A stretch of DNA of 64,000 nt from Pelobates cultripes (Eukaryota; Chordata; Amphibia; Anura; Pelobatidae): assembly GCA_933207985.1 (NCBI GenBank), contig OW240913.1, positions 267,355,726-267,419,725 on the forward strand. The letters run 5' to 3'. The position numbers were made by a program, and so were the translations under genes. Below are positions 53,625 to 64,000 of this stretch, one piece after another (the first letter of the stretch is position 1; each line of letters opens with the position of its first letter). The notes beneath the pieces were generated by a model. It was not told where the DNA came from. It saw nothing but the letters and a program-made list of their open reading frames with translations, and did no database searches.

Positions 53625-54297
53625 ATTCTCAAATAAAAAAATAAATTTTTTACCACAGAATTTTGCCATTTATTATTTGGAATTTCGTCAGCCTGAATTG
53701 GCACCCTTGAGCCTGCTATACAGAGCCTGGTACGGCTCTGTTAAATGTGAGTGGTTGTCCACCTCTTATTTAATATACATTTGTATTATACAGTATACAC
53801 TATGTTATGTATTTATATTTTGTAGATAATATTCTGCCATCCTTCAACGTTCAGGTTGTATTTTATGGTCGTTTTCTACCACTTCACTTGTTTTTGGGAC
53901 TATCCCTTTTTATGTGGTTTCGATATACATTTTTTTCTATATTTACTCTTATTTAGTGTCTGGGAAACACTGCTTTATCAACCACTGTATTATATTCATC
54001 ATACTTCCATTCTGTGAAGCGCCTACTCACTATCCTCTATTTTTGTGTTACACATGGTGGTGAACTGAATAAAAATTTGCAAAATTCATGGTAAAACTGG
54101 AGATTTCCATATCAGCTTTTTGCCAAAATTGTGTACCTCTGTTTTCACTTCACTGCAATTAAGTGTTCATTGAATAAATCCCATGTCTACTAATCCTTTC
54201 ATAGTCATGCGTGAGACTTTTAACCCCCTTTAACATATGATGGTTTTATCTAACATTTTGATTTACCAGTAATATTGGATACGTTTTCCATATAATA
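53625..54297. other. Spacer, nothing recognised
   Basis: AT-rich sequence between two L1-type insertions. No gene. Confidence 0.4.
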
Positions 54298-54824
54298 TTT
54301 GGATAACATTTTCTCTCATTTGTCTTTTTATTGGTACAAGCATTTTATCAGACTTTGTGCATCGCAGTGCACTCTGGCATTCGCACCCCGCACAGTCGCA
54401 GCTGTGTAAACCATTTGCCCCACATGGCATCGCTCTAATATCTACTGTTTGTACATTTGATTATGCTTTTGAAGCCTATGATGCTTCCCAGGTAGGTTCA
54501 CTCTCTTTGGAACTCTTTGTTCGGGTGCACTGTGTTCTGTGATTTGCCTAGTGTCTTTGTGTGTTGGTGCGGTACACATGACATTTTCTGCTTTTGATGC
54601 ACGTCCAACAAGCTTTACCTATTCTTCCATTTTATAACAAAACTTGGGTTGGGGGGGGATACAGAAAGGAAGAAGGGAGGGGGGGAGTGGGGGTACCCTA
54701 GACAGCATTTTATACATGTGGTGATTTAGTCCTATGCATCCATTTGTATCTTGGCCTTGCTCCCATCTGGACCTTGTTCTATGTGAGTGTAGGCATCGCC
54801 TTTTCACGGTTCCCGTTTTACCAC

Positions 54825-56930
54825 CTAACTTTCCGCTGGCCAGCAACTCCATTCTCTGTCGTATCTCATACTACTACCATTTACCCTATTTGCCATTTTT
54901 TCATATACGCTAATCATATCCATTCTATTTGTTATAGCCTCTACTACTGGTAGTTTGTTGCTCTTCCAGTTGCTGGCTAGCAGTATTTTTGCTACCGTTA
55001 GAATGTTTACCACTACTTTCCTATGGGGGTGAGTTGCTATGCTGGGTATTATGTGGAGTATATAGTGTTCCGGCTTCTTGGGGAGAGTGATTCCCGTCCT
55101 GCTTAGTAGAAGCAGGTGAACCGCCTCCCAGTACTCTGTCAGTGAGGGGCATGTCCAAAAAATATGGATCATGGTTCCCTCTCCTATGTTGCACCTCCAA
55201 CACTTCCCGGACGTACCCGGGTACATACTTGCTAGTCTATGTGGTACCAAGTACCACCTCATTAGCACCTTGCAATACGCTTCCCAGAGTGTAAGGCTTT
55301 GCGATGCTTTTTTCGTGATTTCCAGAGCCGTTAGCCACTCTGTTTTGGGAATTTGGAGTCCCAGGTCCCTCTCCCACAGATTCATGTATGTGGTTTTATG
55401 ATTTTCGGGGGCTGCCGAATTGATTAGTGCGTTGTAACATGCTGAGAGCGGTTTGATTTGTTTGTGGAGAAGTGCCTGTTTAAGCGTTATGTGGGGTTTG
55501 AGGGAATGAGAAGTGCATAGTTGCATGTGCGAGTGCACTATGTGTTTTATTCGGAGGTATTTGAAAATATCCCTTGCTGGTAGCTGTAGTTCCCTTTGCA
55601 GGGTGGGGAATTGCTTAATCTTTCCTCCCTCTAGTATGTCCTGGACCCGAAGTTCACCCCTCCCTTTCCACCGGCCCATCGGCAAGTCTGGGGATAGTAC
55701 TTCTAGTGTTTCCAAGGGTGCTGCTAAAAATAGCTCTGTGGAGTTCACTATACAGGAGCTCCAGTTGTTCCATGCCCTTAAAAGAAACCGTGAGCTCTGC
55801 AATTGTTTCCCCCCTACATCTTGGGAATGTCCCCCTGCCCATAGGTTTCTTGACAAATCGCGGGTTGCCAGACAGGCACTTTCCATTTCTAGCCATACTG
55901 GTTTACGGGTGGCAGACGCTGAGCGTAATAGCCTGAGTCCCTGCGCTAAGACGGTTGCCTTATAGTAAGCCTTGATGTCCGGCATACCCAGCCCCCCACT
56001 GGTGCCTGGAAGCCCCAGCACGCTCTTTGCCACTCTCGGGGGCTTCCGTTTCCATACATGTGCATTTATTGTGCTTTGAAAGAGTTTTAACAGTTTGGCG
56101 GGGAGGGCGATGGGCAAGGTTCTAAACAGGTATAGTATGTGTGGCAACACCATCATCTTAATAAGGTTAATGCGGCCTAACCAGGACACTTCTAGACCTT
56201 CCCATTTTTCTAGCGTAGTTCTTATCTTTTGTATAACCGGGTAGTGGTTTTCCCGTATGGTGGTCTGGGAGGACTTTGTGAGGTTAATCCCCAGGTATTT
56301 TAAAGAGGTTTTACGCCAGTCAAATGTGTGTCGTGATTGTAACGTCTTGACAGTAGTGCTCGGTAGGTTTATAGGAAATGCTTGCGTCTTCGTCGTGTTG
56401 TTCCTATAGTAAGATACCCGTCCATATGTGTCGAGCCTGTGTATGAGTTGTGGTAGTGAGGATTCTGGACGCGTTAGGAATACTAAAACGTCGTCCGCGA
56501 AAAGTGCCAGTTTTTTGACACCGCCTGGGGTGTGGAGTCCCTGTACTATTGGGTCACGGTTTACTAGTCGAATTAGAGGTTCTAGGCTTAGTATAAATAT
56601 AAGGGGCGAGAGGGGGCATCCCTGTCGGGTACCATTTCTTATCTCTATTTGATCAGATATAAAGCCCGTGCTAAACACTCTGGCCGTCGGATTTCGATAT
56701 AATGCAAGAATACTCGATAGTACTTTTGAGGAGAATCCCATTCTGAGGAGCGTCTGCGACATATATTCCCAGTGTAGGCGATCAAAGGCCTTTTCGGCAT
56801 CCAGTGCCAAGATTAGGCCAGTCTGGGACGATAAATTTGCCCAATCTATCAGATTTAGAAAGTGCCTGGTGTTGTCTCCCACCTGTCTCCCTGGGACGAA
56901 TCCCGCCTGTTCCTCCGAGATGAGATCTGG
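54825..56930 (-). pseudogene. L1 ORF2, RT and C-terminal part
   Basis: Open frame from the RT core to the stop. Conserved blocks: LILALDAEKAFDRLHWEYM (catalytic Asp), GTRQGCPLSPLIFILSLEPL, LALFADDVLVFL (FADD), then the thumb and a C-terminal CCHC knuckle CWRCNIGEGTMIHIFWTC (55202-55149). The protein reverse-transcribes L1 RNA at the nicked target. The annotated first Met (56882) is internal: homology begins upstream at about 56930, just after the frameshift that separates it from the endonuclease half. Confidence 0.93.
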
Positions 56931-58621
56931 GAGTATTTTTTAAGTCTAGTTGCTATCAGTTTAGCGTAGAGTTTGGTGTCTGCGTTTAGCAGGGAAATTG
57001 GGCGTAAATTAGCGCAGATTGTGGGGGGTTTGTTTGGTTTGGGCAGAGTCACAATGAAAGCTTCTAGCATTTCTTTGGGCATTTCCCCTGAGTCTTTAAT
57101 TGCGTTATATAGTTTGGTGAGAGGTGCGATCAGATGCGGCGACAATTTTATATAGTAATAATTTGATAAGCCGTCTGGGCCCGGGGCTTTATGCTTAGGT
57201 AGGGACTTAATGGCCTCTTCAATTTCCTGCTCTGAGAAGGGTGCCTCCAGTGCGGAGCATTGCTCTCGGGACAGGCTCGGTAAGTCTATCTGCTCTAGAA
57301 AACATGTGATTTCCTGTTTAGTCGGCTGGTGAGTGCCTCGATCCCTGTCTAACTGGTAAAGGGACGCATAGTACCGAGCTAACTCGTTGACTATGTCCTG
57401 GGGGTTATATAGTTTTGCTCCCTGCTCTGAGGTGATATAGGGTATTTTCGACTGCAATTTGGTTTGACGGACTCGTTGGGCTAGTAATTTTCCTGCCTTG
57501 TTGCCCATGGTATAATATGTCTGTTTGAGAATCCGCATCCTTTTTTCAGTTTCCACTAAGTGAAGAGAGTTTAGTTGTGTTTTGAGCTTTGTCAGTGTGC
57601 CGTGCGTGCGTTTGGTGGGTTTATGTTTATGTGCCTCTTCATGTGTGATTATTTCTTGTTCAAGGCGTGATCTTTCATTGTTATATTGCTTTTTTACTCT
57701 CGCCCCCATCTGGATAAAATCTCCCCTTATGACTGCCTTATGAGCTAGCCATTTGGTGATAATTGTTGTCTGGCAGGTAGCATGGGTCTCGAAGTATTCC
57801 TGCGTTTTGGCCTGTATTTGACGGAGATTCCCCGGTGTGTCCAAAAGGCCTTCGTTGAGGAGCCATGTGCCTCGACCCCTAGCTGGGTAAGGTGTTTTTA
57901 AAGTTATAATTTGTGGAGCGTGGTCAGACCACGTGATTGAGCCTATTTGTACGCTCTTTGCAAAGGGTAACGTTCTTGTGTCTAAGAGGCATAAGTCTAT
58001 TCTAGTGTAGGTCATATGTACATGGGAGTAGAACGTGTAATCCCTCTCACATGGATACAGAGCCCTCCACGTGTCATAGTAGTCATGCTCATGCATAAGG
58101 GTACTGAGCCGTTGTCCTAAGGCCATAGAGGCTGGCTTTGGTGATTCATTGTTTATTCTGCTGATATCTAGGGATGGGTCAGGAGAGCAATTAAAGTCCC
58201 CGCATATGATGGTGTGTCCTTGTTTGTGTTGTGCAATTGTGCGGAACGCCCTGTTTAGAAATCGTTTCTGCGCTTCATTCGGGGCATATAGTGAGACTAT
58301 TGTTGTTTGTAATCCGTTCAGGGAACCTACCAAAACCAGCAGCCTACCGTCCCGTCTAGCATATTGTTTAGAGAGTGAAAATACCCAGTCTCTATGGAAG
58401 TACACGGCCACCCCCCTGGATTTAGTCGGTGATAGGGCATGATAGTTTTGGGTGTATTGTTTGACGTTAAACCTCGGGGCATTGCGGATGCAGAAGTGCG
58501 TCTCCTGCAAGCACACTATGGCTGCTTTAGATTTACTCATTTCCACTGCTGCCAGTCTGCGTTTATGGGGGCTGTTGAGGCCTTTCACATTCAGAGTTAG
58601 GATTTTTAGTTCGTCAGCCAT
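56931..58621 (-). pseudogene. L1 ORF2, endonuclease and RT N-terminal part
   Basis: Likely start MADELKILTLNVKG at 58621 (the frame is open further upstream, but this Met begins the conserved domain). APE-type endonuclease: LTLNVKGLNSP (Asn), LQETHF (Glu), IICGDFNCSPDP (Asp, Asn), TRIDLCLL, WSDHAPQ (His). The RT begins with KAPGPDGLSNYYYI and ANLRPISLLNADTKLYAKLI. At a six-T run (56936-56941 on plus) the frame is lost by one base; beyond it the protein continues in the other frame. This is the only break found in ORF2. Confidence 0.93.
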
Positions 58622-59233
58622 ACGGTCTTTTGTTAGGCTGCTTGTGCAGTTCGTGCGTGTACGGGCAATAATGCATAGCAAGTGGTGATGAGGCTGTCCA
58701 GGAAGGAAGGGGTTGGGATATAACAGGGATAACAAAACCACGTGTTTGTAACAAAAACAAGTATGTACATAGCGCCATTGTTTTTGTTAGCGCTCTTCCT
58801 GGTTTAGCCGCAAGTCGGGTGTTTTGTCCCGTCTCTGCGCGCAAACCAAGGGGATGGTCTGGTTGTGAGATCGTGCCACCCTCGGCCCCCATCAATGTTG
58901 GTTTCCGCCCTGTCCTTTGAAATTAATGGATGTATTGATAAATTGACCAACCAATTACCCCTGCCCATCTTGTTAATGCTACCAAATTGAGACTTATCTG
59001 GGGTTACGAAACTCTTTTCCTCTCGTGCTGCTACCCCCTATCAGCCTATCCTTTAGGGTAATCGTGTGTGTCTCTCCAGTAGCTGGAGTGTCGTGGTATG
59101 GTTGTGGTGTCATGTCCCCATATATAGTAACACATTTAATTATACTCACAACCTTTCAATCGTTAGCAAGTAGCAAGCTTGACAGTCATTGTTTATCTCA
59201 CAATAGTCCTTGTGGTGAGGGACCTGTAAGTCG

Positions 59234-60181
59234 TCAGATTTTGGAGAGCGAGCCCGCCATCTGCCACTCTCTTTGTGGGCGTGACGGTGATTCCACTGTC
59301 GCTCCGTCCGGAGATCTCAGCGGGAATAACCCCCACTCTTTCAGTAGTCGCATGCCCACCTCCGGTTCGTTCGCTGTATATGTCCTTCCATTTTTCCAAA
59401 CGATGATCTTGGTTGGGTACCCCCAGCGGTATTGAATGCTGTTGTTTCTTAATGTCTTTGTGACTGTTATAAACTCCCTCCTCCTGCTCATTGTCATTGC
59501 TGACAGATCTGCAAATAGCTGAACTTTATCGTATGGCGCCGGTAATGTTCCTGCTTTCCTTGCCGCTGCGAGAACCGCGTCTTTAGTTTTAAAGAAGTGG
59601 AATCTCACCACTATATCACATGGCGTGTCTTGCGCAAGCCTTTGAGGTCTTGGTAGCCGGTGTGCTCGGTCCATGATCCACTCCTGTTGCGGAATCATTG
59701 GCGCCAGTGATTTGCACAATGTCAATATGTATGCAGCTATGCCGTCATTTGCCACAGATTCTGAGATCCCTCGGAATCTGATATTGTTCCGCCTCGAGCG
59801 GTCTTCCATGTCGGCCATCTTCTTTTTTAAAGCCATGTGTTCTTCGCTTAGATTCTGTACAGTTTCTGCCAGCATGTCATGTGCTGAGCAGAGTTCCTCT
59901 TGTCTTGCCTCCAAGTTGTTCGTCCTCTCCCCCAGTTCTGAAATTTCTTTTTTGATGTCATTAGTTGCCTGCCTGAGGTCCCTCTGCAGAGTAACTCTAA
60001 ATTCTTGCAGCATCATAAAGAGCTTCCTCTCCGTAACTGGGGCATCAGTGTCTTGTTCCAGGGGGGAGTCTGTGGACTGTGATGTCGCTAGGCCGTCGCC
60101 GCCATCTTGTATAGGCCGCGTTTTGTCCCGTTTTTGTTGGCGGACCGGGTCCGTGAGCTTCGTCTGTTTAGCAGGGGCCAT
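59234..60181 (-). CDS. L1 ORF1 protein, intact
   Basis: 315 residues, uninterrupted, near the usual ORF1 size. Residues about 60-130 form a coiled coil (LQEFRVTLQRDLRQATNDIK to HMALKKKMADMEDRS), then the RRM-like RRNNIRFRGISESV and a C-terminal domain (VQLFADLSAMTMSRRREFIT, IQYRWGYPTKIIVWKNG). ORF1p trimers bind L1 RNA and chaperone nucleic acids during retrotransposition. ATG follows a 139-bp GC-rich leader and starts MAPAKQTKLTDPVRQQ, the only plausible start. Confidence 0.95.
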   Translation of the reverse strand: MAPAKQTKLTDPVRQQKRDKTRPIQDGGDGLATSQSTDSPLEQDTDAPVTERKLFMMLQEFRVTLQRDLRQATNDIKKEISELGERTNNLEARQEELCSAHDMLAETVQNLSEEHMALKKKMADMEDRSRRNNIRFRGISESVANDGIAAYILTLCKSLAPMIPQQEWIMDRAHRLPRPQRLAQDTPCDIVVRFHFFKTKDAVLAAARKAGTLPAPYDKVQLFADLSAMTMSRRREFITVTKTLRNNSIQYRWGYPTKIIVWKNGRTYTANEPEVGMRLLKEWGLFPLRSPDGATVESPSRPQREWQMAGSLSKI

Positions 60182-60335
60182 TGCTGCAGGCTGCTGGTGG
60201 TGGTGCTTATTTGGCCCGATTTTAGGGCATGTGGCTTCGAAATGTCAGGCTGTGAGGGCTATAACGGCCGGGAGCTCTCACACCATGCGACCGTTCTTCT
60301 CGGCCGCTAGCCACGCCCCCTTTGGATAACATTTT

Positions 60336-62693
60336 AACATGATTTTTTCAACATTAAAATATAAAAATATATCTTATTTAGCAAAATATATATTAATATA
60401 TCAAAAATATCAAACTATAAAATTACATTTTTTTCCATAAGATTAGATAATTTTAAAGGTTTTTTTCAAAAATATGAAATCATTTGTAAAGCTTTTCCTA
60501 CAATATTAAATAATTAATGCCATATTTTTTAGCATGTGTACCCTTGACCTAAACCACATAGTTTACAGGAATGTTTAAGCGGAACTGTGTAAACATCAGA
60601 TATTTTTCCCTTCTCTACTTTGCCCTGTACGTACTCCTGCTTTCTTTTTTATTGATAATTTTAAAATGAATATTTCTTTCTTTAATAAATACCATCATTA
60701 TTGAGATAATCTACATTAAATTCCTTTTTTTCCATTAAAAAAGAGAAAAAATATATATTTAACCAAAATAACCCCAAAAAAGTATTCTCAAAAAAACTTC
60801 CAAAGTAAACTTAATACAAATTTGATTTATTCCTTATTCAATTTAGTCAGATATCTACAATTTATTATAAATGTAAAACAATCCATTACCTATTTTCTTT
60901 GTGCATTCTGCCTCACCTTAATGTACAATATGGTGTTATGTATTTTAAAAATCTGAATGGTCTATTACAGAGCTGAGTTTCACAATATAGTGGAACAAGA
61001 AATGAAAGGAAAGTTAAGTATGATGGTTTATACATATAGTTCTTGAGAAATGGCAGTTATCATAATTTGATAAGGGAATTTGTTTGAGTGTGTTGACCCC
61101 TTATGCAGTAACACATAGCACACATTTCTAATTTTTTATTTTAATTATTATTATTATTTTTTTCTTAATTGTGTAATTTTTACATGGGCCTAGTGATAAG
61201 TTCTTCCTATGTTTAAGGATCTCGAGGTCCTAAACATGTAATGATTTGATAATTTGATTTTACTCTGTGATGTTTTTTGTGCCAATTAAACATCTTCATG
61301 TGCTCTGGTACTCTCGTCCTGGCATTACTTTTGTGCTGTTTTCATTCTTCCATGGATCCTGGGATTGGAGTCTCCTCGTATGGTATCTACTGGACATATG
61401 GGTGAGTGGAGCTTTGTCTCCCTTTGCTTTAGCTGTTTGGTTTCTTCCTACTTATATTTTATGTAGGTGGTTACGTATGCTGGGAGCTAAGAAACGATGT
61501 ATGTAAATACAAAAATAAAAAATGCATTTACATTATATTACAGCTTTATATGTTATTGTAGGTACAGCAGAAAAAAAAAAGTCTGTTGAAAAAGCATCTG
61601 TCCCCTCACGTCCAGAGGTTTTTATTTTGTTGTTGTAATTTTTATAACAAGTATTTATTTTTTTAGATCACTTTAATATATAGCATTTTTCTTTGCATAC
61701 ATTTAATTTGAACTGTTTAAGTACATTTGGATCGCCATACAAATGCCCATACAAACCAGAGCTTGCCACACATTGTCATCCACTCACCTACACACTGTCC
61801 CCCTCATCCCCCCACACACTGTCTCAACCACACACTCTGCCACAACTACACACACAGTTACCCCCTCCAACACTGTCACATCCATGCACACTCCCACACA
61901 CTGTCTCATCCTTCCACACAACTGTCACAACCACACACATTGTCATCCTCTTCATCCAGTGTGTCCAGGAGGGTGGCTTGGAGTCATGGTCCTGCTGCTG
62001 CTGGTGGGAGTGAAGGGTCTGGAGCAGCTCTGGAGTGCTTCTCTCCCCTCATGCTGCAGCTGCCTCCTCTCCCTCCTGCTGCAGCTGCCTCCTCTCCCTC
62101 CTGCTCTGTCTTCCTGCATGATGCTGGGAGGAAGTGACAGGCTGTCATTTCCTCCCAGTCGGCTGACATTACAGGTGCCCGGTCACGGTCTTAGAGGACC
62201 GCGGCACCCAAACAGGCCCCTGTTCAGCAGTAATGTTTCCCGGTGCTATAATCAACAATCACAGTTTGGGAGCTGCTGTTATACAGCATAAAATATATGT
62301 GAATGGATTAAAGAATATTTGGGGAAATTGTTCTTATCTTATTTTTTCCAATTACCCATTTACACCGGTTCTAATCTATACACGACTGCCAAGCTATGCA
62401 ACCATACCCCACAATTGTCAATAAAAAATTAGCATAATTGCTAATTAAATTTTTTATGGCAAACTAATTTTGTTAGCAAATTATGCCATAATTACAGTCT
62501 TAGAGCTCACAATGTAGCGGCACAAGGAGCCACGGCACTGCAAGCCTCTGAGTTCTAAATACAGAGACTGCCTCTCTGTATCCAGTGGTGCAAGCCCACC
62601 CTTCAATATAACTACAGCTCCTTAAACACAAACAATGCAACCACTATTTTTTCACTAATGGTGTTAGTGGGGGCCTCATGTTTGAGTTTCGCC
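60336..62693. other. AT-rich spacer with cac-rich minisatellite
   Basis: 60336-61700 is very AT-rich with no gene. 61740-61950 is a degenerate cacac/ctgtc array (cacacactgtc, ccacaactacacac). 62030-62230 has tandem ctgcagctgcctcctctccc and a block (gctgggaggaagtgacaggc) related to 17435-17470, probably an old hAT-type element. Frames here follow the repeats. Confidence 0.45.
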
Positions 62694-62934
62694 CAGGGCT
62701 GCCATCAGAAAGTTTGGGGCCTCTGACACAGCTCAAGGTCTGGGCCCCCCGGTGCCTGCACCCAAGTCCGCCCAAAGTGCTGCCCCCGAGTCTGCCCACA
62801 GGGATGCAGTGTCTGCAGGGCCGGTGCAAGGATTTTTGCCGCCCTAGGCAAAAGTAAAGTTTGCCGCCCCCCCATGTGACATCACAATGCCCCACCCATA
62901 TGATCTGCCATGTTAACTAACACCAGTGCTGCAG
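62694..62934 (+). mobile_element. hAT-type left termini, nested
   Basis: cagggctgccatcagaaagt at 62694 and cagggccggtgcaaggattt at 62816 look like two different hAT-type left ends, the second within the first. No right ends or TSD identified. Confidence 0.4.
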
Positions 62935-63032
62935 TGCCGCCGTGTTTACATTAAAAGGCCTGCAGGGACAGGCTAGACACCAGAACCACTACATTAAGCT
63001 GCAGTGGTTCTGGGACTATAGTGTCCCTTTAA
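62935..63032. repeat. TTAA MITE right-end fragment
   Basis: Ends gggactatagtgtcccttta plus a; the interior caccagaaccactacattaa matches the right half of the copy at 169-659. The left half is absent. Confidence 0.65.
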
Positions 63033-63299
63033 TGTGAGGTAAATTAGAGATTAGTGCCACAAATAATATACTAGATTGCCTACTTACAACCAGATGAGGA
63101 TGATGATGGGCTCTAGCTGCCATCTGGCTCCACTGGTCTGGTGTAGAACAGGCTCTCTGGAGGCGGTTTGTAACTGTGGTCACAAAAATCAATGTTCTGG
63201 GAGAACGGGAAGCAGCTCCATTTTTTTGAGGGCCCTGTACACAGCTCGAGGTCTGGGTCCCAGGGTCCACCTTCATGTTCCACCAATGAGTTTGTTCAC

Positions 63300-63560
63300 A
63301 GGGGGTGGAGTGTGTGTGGGGGGGGATGTCCTAATGTGTGTAAGGAATGCATTGTGTAAATTTGTGTTTGTGTATGTATGGGATGCAGTGTGTGCGTCTG
63401 TAAGGGATGCATTGAGTGTGTGTAAGGGGTGCATTGTGTGTTGCTGTGTGTAAGGGATGCATTGCTTGTGTATGTGTGTCTGTGTGTAATGCATTGTGTG
63501 TTTTTCTGTGTGCAAGGGGTGCATTGTATGTGTGTGTGTGTGATGGATGTCAATCTCTCC
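63300..63560. repeat. GT-rich satellite (gtgtgtaagggatgcattgt)
   Basis: About nine degenerate units of 25-35 bp built on gtgtaagggatgcattgtgt. Cys-rich frames are artefacts. Confidence 0.8.
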
Positions 63561-63930
63561 CCCTCCCCCCGTCAATTTCATTCTCCCCCTCCCTCTCCAA
63601 TTTCCTTCTTCTCCCCTTCCCTCTCCAATTTCCTTCTTCTCCCCCTCCCTCTCCCTCCAATTTCCTTCTTCTCCCTCTCCCTCTCCAATTTCCTTCTTCT
63701 CCCCTTCTCTCTCCAATTTCCTTCTTCTCCCCCTCCCTCTCATTTCCTTCTTCTCCCCCCTCCCTCTTGCTTCTTTCTTCTCCCCCCTCTCATTTCCTTA
63801 TTTCCCCTCTCCCTCTCATTTCCTTCTTCTCCCCCCTCCCTCTCACTTCCTTCTTCTCCCCCCTCTCATTTCCTTCCTCCCTCCTCAAATTTTTCCTTCC
63901 TCTCCCCCTCCCTCAAATTTCCTTCCACAT
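63555..63930. repeat. CT-rich tandem array
   Basis: Roughly 12 units of 20-35 bp (ctccctctccaatttccttc/ttctccc) with drifting length. Ser/Pro- and Glu/Gly-rich frames on both strands are artefacts. Confidence 0.85.
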
Positions 63931-63934
63931 AATT

Positions 63935-64000
63935 CCACAGGAGTGCTGAGGGGAGTCCCTGGGGTCCAGTGGTGTCAGGCCAGTCGGGCGCACGAGGGAG
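63935..64000. repeat. Start of a GC-rich hAT-associated cassette
   Basis: ggagtgctgaggggagtccc, tggggtccagtggtgtcagg and gcgcacgagggag match the cassette at 13898-14000 and 39770-40140. The window ends inside it. Confidence 0.65.

Larger units (their letters stand above)
54313..60320 (-). mobile_element. Full-length L1 element, 6.0 kb
   Basis: Bounded by the 15-bp duplication tttggataacatttt (54298-54312 and 60321-60335). Minus-strand order: 139-bp 5'UTR, ORF1 (60181-59234), a 0.6-kb spacer, ORF2 (58621-54825, one frameshift), 0.5-kb 3'UTR ending aataaaaagacaaatgagag. There is no long A-tail. All catalytic residues are retained. Confidence 0.93.

Noticed and set aside
55171..58688. Plus-strand frames of 60-150 codons
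   Set aside because: Antisense shadows of L1 ORF2.
63273..63949. Glu/Gly/Arg-rich and Ser/Pro-rich frames up to 177 codons
   Set aside because: Translations of the CT-rich array and GT-rich satellite.
1..64000. tRNA or rRNA genes
   Set aside because: No cloverleaf with A and B boxes or rRNA-like stretch was recognised by eye; a tRNAscan-SE run would settle it.

Overview
This is vertebrate nuclear DNA, most likely from an anuran amphibian. Two things support this. The left end carries the first coding exon, 5'UTR and promoter of an adenosylmethionine decarboxylase gene (AMD1, minus strand). The rest is a dense, nested mixture of mobile-element families typical of frog genomes: L1 and CR1/L2-type LINEs, a tyrosine-recombinase (Ngaro/DIRS-order) retrotransposon, Penelope-like elements, Tc1/mariner, hAT-like elements and TTAA-flanked MITEs. 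There is no bacterial-style gene organisation, and I see no tRNA, rRNA or CRISPR array. The species cannot be fixed from the sequence alone.

Layout. 1-5.5 kb: intron 1, exon 1 (4661-4770), 5'UTR with the conserved MAGDIS upstream ORF (5159-5179), TATA box, CRE and CCAAT box of AMD1, transcribed right to left; the remaining exons lie beyond the left edge. 5.5-11.3 kb: MITEs, L1 fragments and a hAT remnant. 11.3-14.3 kb: a 3-kb hAT-like element with an exact 8-bp target-site duplication (TSD), stuffed with MITEs, a CA-rich satellite and a GC-rich cruciform. 14.3-25.6 kb: decayed hAT, Tc1 and Penelope pieces, including a 2.7-kb hAT-like element (19400-22129) and a Penelope element with a GIY-YIG endonuclease (23541-25473). 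26.1-28.6 kb: an ORF1-only (HAL1-like) L1. 28.7-36.5 kb: an Ngaro-like element with split direct repeats, itself hit by a solo LTR and by an intact Tc1/mariner element. 37.3-45.2 kb: hAT-like elements, one carrying a 4.9-kb CR1/L2-type LINE whose 5' end is a tandem array of about 344-bp monomers. 45.2-46.8 kb: a second intact copy of the Tc1/mariner element. 47.6-53.6 kb: MITEs, a 3'-truncated L1 5'-end insertion and a second HAL1-like element. 54.3-60.3 kb: a full-length 6.0-kb L1 with an intact ORF1 and an ORF2 broken by one base. 60.3-64 kb: AT-rich spacer, hAT termini, simple repeats and the start of another GC-rich cassette.

Function. The only host gene is AMD1, the rate-limiting enzyme of polyamine synthesis, with its polyamine-sensing uORF in place. 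Everything else is mobile DNA. The two 338-aa DD37E transposases are the only complete autonomous-looking genes; the full-length L1 is one base short of complete. Nested insertions with clean TSDs allow relative dating of many events.
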